Assembly (NCBI GenBank): GCA_903813345.2
Contig: CAIIXF020000006.1
Coordinates: 33,209,524-33,273,523, forward strand
Length of the DNA stretch: 64,000 nucleotides
Direction: 5' to 3'
Source of the DNA: Owenia fusiformis
Taxonomy: Eukaryota; Annelida; Polychaeta; Sabellida; Oweniidae
Position numbers and translations under genes: made by a program. Positions 35,101-47,100 of this stretch are shown here, piece by piece. The notes beneath the pieces were generated by a model. It was not told where the DNA came from. It saw only the letters and a list, made by a program, of their open reading frames with translations, and searched no databases. Every line of letters begins with the position of its first letter. Positions within the stretch are counted from its first letter, which is position 1.

Positions 35101-38100
35101 TTTTTTTCAATTTTCAGGCGCTCACTCCCAAGGATGCAGAAGATGGAATGATGTTCATGCAAGAGATGATTGAACTGTCAAAGACTCAACCTAATGAAGG
35201 TTAGACTAGAACATTAGAACATTAGACTAGAACATTCCATTTAAAATATTTTAGTGTTTCTCATGCAAAATGAATTATAGATATGTGGTTGATCTGACTG
35301 AATCATTTCTGGTAACAAGAAAAATATTTTAAGCATACATGTATTTTCATCACATGGATTCTGAGAAATAAAATGAAGAAATATGAAGATCTATGGAAAC
35401 AAGGTAACATTTATTTTTAGTGCAACATGAGCCTCGTGTTGTCCAGCTGGTGTCAGCCCCATACTTTGGAAGTGTCTCATGGAGTGCTGGTCCTGCACAA
35501 TTTGGCTATGACCTGAAGACAAGCAAACATGTAAGCACACACCAATATTCAGTAATACTACTTGATTTCAGTAGTAGATTTTGAGATAAATGTTGGCTTC
35601 ACCATGATGCTTTTAGCACTTTGATGTAAGAATACTACTGTTTATTAATTCTGCTTTACTCAATTTCAATATTATACATTTATATTTTAGAGATGTAAGC
35701 ATACATGATTTTCAAAATTATGGTAAAATAGAAGAGAGGTGTTTATTCCAATACATCATACTACATATTATGGTGCACAATAGAGAGATTTCGCACCTAG
35801 TGAAAGTACAACTTATAACGTATACTTATACTTATAGGTAAACGTACAAGGTGTTTCATAATGTGGGCTTTTCGTCAGGAAAGATCTTCTCGGACTGTAA
35901 TAAATACAAGTCAAAGGGATGCCATTTGTACTTTCTTGAATTGTAGCATGTTTATTTGATCCAAGTGTGTTTGTCTAGAATAAAATAGGCTCATATATAG
36001 TAGGCCTACATATGTTATAGAACCATCTCTTCTCAAATTGACTTTTGGAGATGCTCGTTATGAAACACCCTGTATGTCATATGTTGAGCTACTGAATGGG
36101 TAGTTTCCAGAAATTGCTAGAACCTACTGGTTTGATTGGTGTTTCAAATTGATGGTTAAAGTATTTGATTGGATACTGTTCCCACTCAGCCAATTAATTT
36201 CAAAAAATGCTTGCGGTCAATTGTTCCACACACATGTAAGCAAATCTTTAGACGGAGATCCAACTGTATACGTTATCATCTACGTAAATATACCGTTTTG
36301 TAAGTTCACTGAACTTATACTGATCATGAAAACATTGAAATAATCAACTTGTTTATGTAATGACTCACTTTAAAGAATCATGACTCACTTTAAAGGATCG
36401 TGTTTATAATACACTACAACAACAAGGACACGGAAGCAAGCATTTAATTATAATGTGCATAATCTACACGTGCAGATGACAGTGCATTCACAGTCTCTAG
36501 TTGATGAAGCTTTTCTATAACGGGAATAGTTATGTTCCATTAAGTACAATTTAAAATTGATTTTAGTAAATATAATAGTTCGACATGACCCTTTAAACTA
36601 TACGTATACGTATAAGTTGTACTTTCACTTATGTGCGAAATCTCTCTAATAATCAGATTATACTTTTAAATATTGATCAATTTAAGTATACAGTATAGTA
36701 TACTCATAGTCAGCACCATCTATATAATATCTAACATAACATAATCAAGTCCGGTAACTTAGAAAAAAAGAAAATTCTGAATATTTTTTTTCTCATGCCA
36801 GGGGCTTTCATTAGTGATATTTTATGTTTATTCAACTTTCATATTTTTGTAACTTGTCAGAAAATTTTTCTTTTAACATTTTTCGGCGATCTATTAATAC
36901 GAGGGGTGATCCAAAAGTCTTGGACGCCCCACTCTAACTTTGCTATTTTCTAATATGATTACATGAAACTTTCAGATAATAAAGATAAACATCTTAACAA
37001 CTTTGTGTATAAGCTTCAACAGAAAATATTATATTTTAGCTACTTTTCTAAATATTTTTTCAAACCGGGTCCCTGCCAACCGGAATGGTATTTAATAAAT
37101 ATAGCAAATCACGTCACAACTGTTACAATATGGCAAATACTTCAGGTGCAGGTGCACAACCTAACACTAGTCATGATATGAGAGAATTTCCGATTTTCAA
37201 TCTGAGTGTTATCTGCCATCATCATCTTCACATATTAAGACCTACTTTTCAACATATTTTTCACAAATTTGAACACATTTAATTTTTCATACCGCTCTAC
37301 CAATGAATTGAAGACATTTATGAAACCGCCATTGCTTATATGATCCAAATGCTGCTGGAGTGCCACTCTAAACCTCATCCAATGAGTAAAAAACATTTTA
37401 TTTCAACCCTTATTTCAACTTGGGGGAAAAGGAAGAAAATCACACGGAGCCATATCCAGACTGTATCATGCATATGGTAGCTGCTCAATGTCAATAATAG
37501 AGATAATATCTTGTAGTATTCTTTGTTTCACTTTGATTTCTCATTTCTGCAGCCATCTTGCAGCAAACATGATACCAGAATGATGGTTGCTTGTCTGATG
37601 TCATTTTGTTAGAATTTGACATATACGTCCATTGTCATATGTGACATTATAATTAAAACACAATTAATTGGTTGCCTAGTAACAAAGGAAGTAAACTAAC
37701 ATGGTTTAACATTCAAAATTCAAAGAAAGATAGTGATCAAGACTTGCGAAACAAGTGAAATGGCGGCAACATTTAAGGCTGAAAGTTGCCATGGTCTTTA
37801 TTATTGTAAAGTTTAAAGTGACTTTATCAAAAACCCTCGTAGATATGAGGTCATGTCCATGAGCGGAGTTTTGGCCCAAAAAAGTAAGAAAGGACCTTAT
37901 ACACCCTCCATTGGGATCTCCCCATGGGAAAAAAATAATTCATCTGATATTTCAAAATGAGTATTCTGCTTCAATTATTACATTTATATGCACACTAGTA
38001 TCTTGTTGACCTATATTCAGCACTGTATTGATGTATAGGCCACTTATTAGGGTCATAATTCAATCATGAAGTGTAGAGGCATAGATTCCAAACCAGGAAG

Positions 38101-41100
38101 TATTTTTGTGTCTGTCAAAATCCATTTACATCCTACGCATCCCTGCATCTTATCCAAATATGTTACTACATAATGAAATATAATAGTATAATCTTTGGTT
38201 TTACAAACTTGTATGATATTTGATAAGTGTAAAAAGTGTTTTTGGAGCATTTTTCTATAGCCATTTTGTAGGGAAAAAAATGATGAAAAAATGTGTCGTA
38301 TTGTGAAATTATTAAGTTTGCAATCGATTCAGGTCATAGTGTATTTTTGGTATTTCTGTGATAATCAATGGAAACCAATGGCTTCTATTGGGATCTGCTG
38401 ATATCCTCATGTTAAGTCTATGGTGCACTGCCCCATGTAAGTCAATACAACCTTACTGAACGAAATGATCCCTATCTCAGCTTATGTGTGTCCGAGCACT
38501 TTAATATTTTCCAAAGTATTATATGACATTTTATTCTTCATGTTACACCTACGAATGATTCATTTTGACCATAGGGATATTTGCCAATAATTGCACCTTG
38601 TCCTTTGTGCTTCAAGCTAAAATATCTGCGATTTGCAAGTGATTCTGACCATGTTTTAAGTATCAAAATAATGCTTACAGTATTGAGACTCAATTGAAGT
38701 TAAAAAATAAGGTGATTATGACCAAACAAAAACGGGAGTCCAAACCGGAAATCAAAAGAGTAACCGCACTTTCACTTTTAATAACTGAATAATGAAGATT
38801 GATGGTGCTCACTGTGAGTATACTCTATTGTTCTGTTTAAGGTATTTGTGTTTCAATGTGTGTAAATATTTCAAATGATTTGCTAGTGTAATGACAATAT
38901 TATTTTGCAGCGTAAAGCCATACTACAGTTTAGATTTAAAACACTCTCCAGTCCTTCTAATGTTAAATCTCTCAGACAGAAAGTTACAGATTTTATGGTA
39001 AAGTCTAAAGAGACAAATAGAGTACTTGTTTTGTACATTTTTAGATCTTTGCTTCAATTTTATGCCTCTTAGAGATTTTTAACTTGACATGTTTGCAAAA
39101 ACCTAATATGCAAAACAAAAATGTGGTTGTCTAATTATACTTTATAAGTTGACAAACTTGAAGAGAAATTTCTTGTTGATCATGTTTTGAAATGCAATAT
39201 ATAGTGGAAAAGAGTGGAATTAGCAAGGAATGTAGTGACCTGTCATGATGTACACTCTTTGAATTGTACATAAACAGCTGAAAATAAGACACTCTCAAGG
39301 AGTGCCATGGATAGGAGTTGAAGCAGGTGACATTTTACATGTAGGTGTCACATGTCAGTTTGCATGTCACATGTCAAGTATAAAATCTCTAACAAGGCAG
39401 TCTATATGTTGCTAGGTGGTTGGCAAGGTGACGGTGGTGGACCCAATCACAGGGTGTGGAGAACTGAACAATTGGGATGAAGTCATGGGCAAAATCGCCA
39501 TTTTGAATCGTGGAGATTGTATGTTCGTTGATAAGGTAATGAGGGAGATGACTTTATCAATAGATGGCAGCATTGGTAGCACATTCATTTTGCTAATTAT
39601 AATCACGAATACATATTGCAGTAATTGGATTTTTCTTTTTGTAAAAGGACATTTTTACATAAAATGTTTTTAATTTGACTATCACAGTATTTCATGTTAT
39701 TTGATTGAGCATGAAGTGATTTAAGAACTAGGTGTGAGCTACCATCTATTAATGTCATCAAGCCCATTTTCTGGTTGACTTCTAAATTCAGGCAAAAGAA
39801 GAAAGAGGAAAGACTTTAGGGTTCAAATTCTTTACTTTCTGTCAGATGGTTGTATTATTACATCATTCCTTGGAAAGTTTATTGACTTTGTGTCAAATGA
39901 CTTTGAGCATTCAGAATAAAGAAACTTAATTTTACATCTATTTGTTTTACTTTATTTTGTTTGGTTTTATGTGGAGGTTTTTGATGTTTTTATGCCATTT
40001 ATTATCTATTTATTGTTAGTCTCTGCAATCTATTTAATCAACAAATATTGTTCAAAGTGAACATTTATTATTGCATTCTACCATGTAAACCTTGAGGTGT
40101 TATATGAAAGTCTACATGTAAAAAAGTTATTGTGAAGCTGGTAGGCATTTTTTATTAGACTTTTATTTAAACATTTACAAATTCACATTTATGGTCTCAA
40201 GTCAGTCTAATGAACAGTTATCAAAATGTCACAATTTGAGGAAACATTTCCATCCAAATATCATCATGTTGTGCACAAGACTGCCCTAACCAATACATAC
40301 TCTAAGTCATTCTATTTTGTCTACAGGCTCGGAACATACAGAAAGGTGGCGCTATAGCGGGTATTGTTATAGGTAAGATCTCGCTGTTAATTGTAAAAGT
40401 TTTACTTAATTTACAATATATCAGAATATCAGAATTTCCAAAAATGGCTTCAATGATTCAGAAATTTTAGAATCCTGAGAATTTTTGAGACAAATTGGGG
40501 AATTTTAGATGAGTGGAATTTTAAAAATTGAACAACAAACTAAAAAAATCCTAATGAGAACTTGACTAATAATTACATTGAGTTAACTCTTGCATTAACA
40601 ACAAGAACAATATGTTTGGTCCGGAATCTATAAAAGTATAACAGAATTCGAGAATTGGGTGAATATGAAGTGCCATCTATATTCTTTCTAATACAGAATT
40701 ACAATTGGTATGAATGAAACGAAATCACTCTAAGTAATTAATACCATTACACCTCCCTTCAAGCCTTGTAAGGGTTAATTTACAACATATGTGATGAACA
40801 AGTCTTGAAAGGGTTTAACATGCAAAATGTCCATTAAAACACACTGAATGTTGTTGAAATATAAAATGAACTTTTATCACTAGAATAGATGTCTCTCTAA
40901 TCTAAGATACTAGAACTCTGGAAAATCAAATGTAAAATCAAGTTTGCAGAATAATCATTTGCACATATACATGAATGCCTATTAGCATTAGCTAGATAAA
41001 CTTACAATGCAAATCTTTGAATTTCTTTTGCCAAGTTTAATCTATAGTAACAAACATGACTATATTTGCATATATCAGAATAAACATCAAATCAAAATGT

Positions 41101-44100
41101 TATAGCAATGTTTGTTTGTTTCAAAAATATAACTAAATATTGTATGTAAACATAGTCTTGAGATTACTCTCTGTATCTCACTGGTTTGACAATTTGTCTG
41201 CCACTTCTTGTGACAAGTGGTGATTGTGGATTGTCAATCTTATTTTTCACAACTGGTAATGGTAATTGATGCTCTGGGGCTGGGTTTCTGTCTATTGTGG
41301 GACATGTTGATTTTTCAGATTCTAATTGTGGGGGTTCAAGCACTGGAGTGGAGCTTAGGGGGTCATCTCCAAATTCCATTTGTATGGGTTCCTTTGTTTT
41401 GTATAAGTCTTTGCGATTCCTCCTGATGTTATTTCCAAGCTCATTTTGCACTATATATGAGCGAGGTGAATCTGCATGTTTCAATACAGTTGCACGCTTT
41501 AGTTTATCATTTGATGCTTTGTATCTAACAGATTGTCCTGGTTTGAGTACAGGCAAGTCGTGGCCTGCTTTAGCATCATAATAGCGTTTCTGTGCCATTT
41601 TCCTGTCACGCAATTTTTCCGTCACATTTTCAGGGACAGTTGGCTTGAGAAGATCTGTTTGCAAGGGAATGACAGATCTAGTTCTCCTAGACATTAGGAG
41701 TTGGGCTGGGGATGCATTGAGTCCATCTCGAGGGGTGTTACGAAATTCCAATAGGGCCAGATAGGGGTCACGGTTATCAACATGGGCTTTCTTTAGAATG
41801 TTTTTCACAGTCTGGACCGAACGTTCAGCATTTGCATTCCCCTGGGGGTAAAGTGGGGAGGATGTCACATGCTCAAATCCATATTTTGTGGAAAATTCAG
41901 CAAATTCCTTGCTATTATACTGAGAGCCATTGTCGGAACGAAACTTTCTTGGAATTCCATGTCTTGAGAACTGTGATTTCAATGCTTGTATAGTTGCACT
42001 AGAATGTAAGTCAAGCAACTTATTCACTTCAACAAAATTTGAATAATAATCCACCAGCAATAGATAGTGATGCTCATTGAATTGAAATAGATCCGATCCA
42101 ACTATTTCATAGGGAACAGAGGGAATTTCTGAACATTTCATGGGCTCTTTTGATTGGGCTTTCCTGTGTTGTTGGCATGGGGAACAACTTTCAATCATGT
42201 CAGATATCTGATGATTCATATTTGGCCAGAACAGAATATCACGAGCACGTCTACGAGTACACTCAATACCCATATGGCCACTATGAAGTTGGTCTAACAT
42301 GAAATCCTGCAGGGAAGTGGGTACTACAATACGACTGCCTTTCATAATATATCCATCGAGAGTTGTGAGCTCGTCGCGATAATTCCAAAACTGTCGTAAC
42401 TCAGAATCACATAGTTGACGTGAGCTGGGCCAACCATTGAGTATTACATGTTTGAGTTTCATGAGTACAATGTCTTTCTCTGTTTCAGCTTTGAGCTCAG
42501 CCAGTCGTGGTCCAGAAATAGGGAGATTTTGGATATCATGAATTTCGAGGGGTGGTTCAGGGTTGGGTTTATCAACTGGGGCTCGACTACACATATCAGC
42601 AACATGTAGTGTGGGGCCTGGGGTGTACGTAACTTTCAAGTTGTACTTTTGAAGTTGAAGCATCATTCTTTGTAGACGGGTAGGTGCAGAAGATAGAGGT
42701 TTCTTAAATAATGCTTCCAAGGGCTTGTGATCTGTGAGTACATTTACATCCTTACCATAGATGTATGTATGCAATCTGGTTGCAGTGAACAAAATTGCGA
42801 GGCATTCTTTCTCGATTTGGGCATAATTTTGTTCAGCAGGGGACAGGGATCTAGAAACATAATGGACTGGGTGATTTTCTTGCCATAAAGCGCCACCTAG
42901 GCCGGACTTAGATGCATCACAAGATAAGGTCACTGCTTTGTCAACATCATAGTAAGCTAGAACTGGGGCTTCACAAAGCTTACTTTTCAAGAGATCATAG
43001 CATTTGTCCATATTTGCGTCCCATTGCCACGGGACATCATCCTTTAGGAGCTGACGTAGGGGGGCATTGATCATCGAGAGATTGGGGATAAACTTTCCTA
43101 GGTAATTGAGGGAGCCTAAGAAACGACGCAAACCTGCCTTGTCTGATGGGGGTGGCATGTTTTGAATAGCCTCAATTTTGCGAGCATCTGGACTCATCCC
43201 ATTTGGTCCAAATGTATGGCCTACGAAGGTAACTGAGGAATTGGCCAGCTTGATTTTACGCTTGTTCAACGTGAGATTTGAGGCTTTGGCGCGTTCAAGT
43301 ACGGCAGTTAATACATCATTGTGTTTGGCCATATCACTTCCATGAATGAGTAAATCGTCCATTATGACCTCACAACCTGGAATATCGCCAAATATTTGCT
43401 CCATTTTGGCTTGCAGAATTTCGGGGCACAGATTTAGTCCATAAGGTAGGCGTTTCCAACGATAACGTCCAAATGGCGTGTTCATTGTAGTCAGAAATGA
43501 GCTTTTCTCGTCAAGCTCAAATTGGTTAAATGCTACGTTTGCATCCAAAGTAGTGAACACGGTGGAGTGTTTCAGATTCGCAGCAATCTGATCGGCTGTC
43601 TTTGACGGGTGATGCTGCCGTTTGATGGCTTTATTTAGATCCCGGGGGTCGAGAACAAGTTGAAGACGATCCGACTTTTCAACAATTATCATAGAACTAA
43701 CCCAATCGGTTGGTTCTGTAACCTTGGCGATGATATTTCTGGTTTCAAGGTCAGCCAAAGTTTCCTTTATCCTGGGGAGTTGCGCATATGGGAATGAACG
43801 TGGAGGATGAATTACTGGGGGTACGGATTCATCCATAGTTATATGCACCTTTCCAATGTTTCCTAATCCAGTAAATACCGCACTATGATTCTCAATTATC
43901 TCCTCGGGTGTTGTGCCAGAATTGATTGAAAACATAGGGGATATTAATTTCATTTTCAGACAATCCTGTAAACTAAGAATTGGTTCTGACTTTTGATTTA
44001 CGATAAATAATCTGACATTGTAAGTACCACTGTGACATGTTATTGGAATAGATACTTCCCCTTCACACGGGATCTTGTGATTTGAGTATGAAACGAGATT

Positions 44101-47100
44101 TGTGTGAGTTTCCTTGAGTGTGGGGGGATTTCTGAGATTTTTGTATATATCCAATGGGATAGTACTAGCATGGGCTCCAGTGTCACATTTGAATTTGACT
44201 GATTTATCACACAAATTAGCCTGTAGATATATTCCATCTTTGTTTCCATTATGATCAATAGAGTAGACGAAAAATTGATCACAGTCGGGATCATTGTCTG
44301 AATCCGGGTCGATAGCATCAACTTTTTTGGCGTTCGTGAACTTACGCTTGCGGCACCACTCTATAAAATGTCCTGTCTTGTGACAGTAATTGCACTTCTT
44401 ACCCGAAGCTGCGCACTGAGATTTGTCGGGCTTATGTTTCCTACCACAATCCGTACAGGAAGCATGAGACGTGACAGGGCGAGAATGATCTTGGCGAGAT
44501 TTAGGTTTGAAGCTCTTCTTATGGGGCTTGTTTTTAATAGAATCTACGGCCGCTGCTGCTGGAGTTTGAATGTCCTTACGATTTCTCTCTGAGAACTCAT
44601 GAGCCTGACAGACTTCTATGCATTTATCCAACGTAAACACATCTACCTGTTGTGATTTTTCCAGTAAACGCAATTGCAGCTTATCATTGTTTATACCACA
44701 GATTATCATGTCCTTGACGAGTGAGTTTTGTAACTGACCAAATTCACAGTCTTTGGCTTTTACCTTTAAGTCTGTGACGAAACTGTCAAATGTTTCTCCT
44801 TCCTGTTGAGTTCTTGTAAGAAACTTGTGACGAACCATTGTGATATTTTTCCTGGGCTCAAAATAATCATCGAACTTTTGCAAAACTTTGGTATAATCCG
44901 TTTTATCAGCGTCCTCATTGAACACAAAACTGTTATAAATCTGTACACAAGGTTCTCCTATACATGCCATAAGAATGTTGAACTGGATTTGTGCCGACTT
45001 TTCAGATTTTTCTGTAGCCACCAGAAAAAAATCGAACATCTGCTTGAAGTGTCTCCAATTTTCAGCCAGATTACCAGTCAAAACCATTTGTTTTGGTTTA
45101 TCCAAGAAAACTGCCATTCTGATTGTACGATTTATTGTCCAATATATATCAGATGGTCGAGTATTAAGTCCGATTTTCCCGATTTATGACACCATATAAA
45201 AGTATAACAGAATTCGAGAATTGGGTGAATATGAAGTGCCATCTATATTCTTTCTAATACAGAATTACAATTGGTATGAATGAAACGAAATCACTCTAAG
45301 TAATTAATACCATTACAGAATCAGGGTATATTTATTTGAAAATGTTAAGACAATTTTGTTAAAATCCTTCTCCAGATTTAATATTGATTTTTAGATAACC
45401 AACCTGACACAAGTAATGACCAATCACCACTCTTTGCCATGTCTGGTGATGGAAAAGATGATGTGACAATCCCCATGGTCTTCCTGTTTAGTAAGGAGGG
45501 TGCAGATTTAAGGGAGGCAATCTTGGAGAGCAGTGAGCTGGAAGTGTTGCTAGGCTATGTGGCAAGGTCTGCAGGTAACTAATAATTTTCACATTTACAA
45601 GTATACAATATGCATGTACATCATATACTAGAAATAGGTGAGTCTCCACTAAGGGTTCAGGGGGCCATTTGTTAGACATAATTTTTGAGAGTTGAACTGA
45701 TTCAGCCTTATTTAAATATGTCTAGGTGTTATCAGTTTGTGAACAGACAATTTTAAGCATTAGAATACCTTTTAGGGGGTACTATGCATGTACAAGCTTC
45801 AACTTTTGAATATGACCTTTTTCCTGGAAAAAGCCCAGTTTGGCCAATCTTAGCTTTAGATCAGGTCTCTCTTGACTTTATTATTTGGACATCTGGCTAT
45901 TTACATGTAACAGCAGCCAATTATATTGTACAAATTGGTTGGTATGACTTCCCAAAACCCTTTCTTGAGTCTCACCTGTAACAATGAGTTTTTAATTCCC
46001 AAAGTAACATCTAGTATAAATACTAGTGGAAATTCAATGTATGTTAAAACTTTACATTTACTGAAATAAAATGCCAGAACAATTGCATATTTCAAAATGA
46101 GGCTTTGTTGAAATAATAAAAATCTTGGCTGTTGAAGTGCAGGATTTCAATCTCTTCTCGTCAAAATCAGTTATTTTTTTGATTTCAGATAATATTATGG
46201 AAGATATGCTACATAAGGGGCTATCTCAGCCATTAAATCCTGATGTATTCTACGACAGAGAAATAGAGGAAGCAACACAAGAGATCAGCGTAGCCAGTGA
46301 AGATGCACCCTTCATCGTTACCCTAGGGGAAAATAGTCTTAATGTCAAGGGAGATGGCTACGAAATGAAAATCACGGCAAAAATAATCCCAGTTGGTATT
46401 AATCCTGCTACACCACATGTAACAGTTGATGCTTCCCGGGTGACTATAACTCATGATTCAGGACTACCCAAGTTAATCAAAATTGATGTTGTTACACGCT
46501 TACCTCATAATGTCGACAAGACCTCCCAAGGCGCTATTAATCAATTCAATTTAGACTTTTTGACTGTACTCAACAAAAGAACAAACTTTTTAAGAATATT
46601 AGCCAAAAGTGATTATGACGGTGAGTATTCCAATATTTTTGAAAAATTGTCAGGCGTCATAATGGCGAGAGGAAATGTTGGAGAATTAGTACAATCGACT
46701 AATCGGGTTTGCATCAATAAACTTGCTAATGAACTGGAATTAACTACGCAAGTAAAAGTTGATGATGATCCCGGAGAATTATCTGAAAATGTTCATGAGA
46801 AATGGATGCGGGAGACTATGGCTGAACATGAGGATGATGAGGATGTGAAACGTAATTTGTTGAAGAATACAATACCTAAAGAAGTTCTTAATAAAATTCA
46901 GGATGCATTGAATGAACAAGAGGACAACATTAAGTTTCGTATGAATAAACGCCAGGAGGCATACAGAGAAAAACTTGAGAAACATTATGCAACTGAACTG
47001 GATTTAAATGAAGCTCAAGACTCTAGTCAACCCATGGATGGGACAGATGGTGTGTTTTCGGAATACCATGGCAGTGGAAAGGAGGAGAAAGAGGTCAACA

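Larger units (their letters stand above)
40629..45317 (-). mobile_element. Intact Ty3/gypsy LTR retrotransposon with identical LTRs
   Basis: A complete 4689 bp element in EDEM3 intron 19, antisense to the gene. The two 123 bp LTRs show no difference. The 5 bp direct repeat GAATC flanks both ends (40624-40628 and 45318-45322). Between the LTRs lie a primer-binding-site candidate, one uninterrupted gag-pol frame of 1317 codons and a purine tract. The order protease, RT, RNase H, integrase is that of Ty3/gypsy (Metaviridae). No env frame is present. All signs point to a very recent insertion. Confidence 0.95.

Noticed and set aside
35821-36060. Alternating purine-pyrimidine TATACTTATACTTATA and ACGTATACGTATAAG stretches as possible promoters
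   Set aside because: They lie inside the inverted ends of the TA-flanked MITE and are part of its termini.
36899-36930. ACGAGGGGTGATCCAAAAGT resembling a mariner terminal repeat
   Set aside because: No inverted partner or transposase was found nearby, so no element could be bounded.
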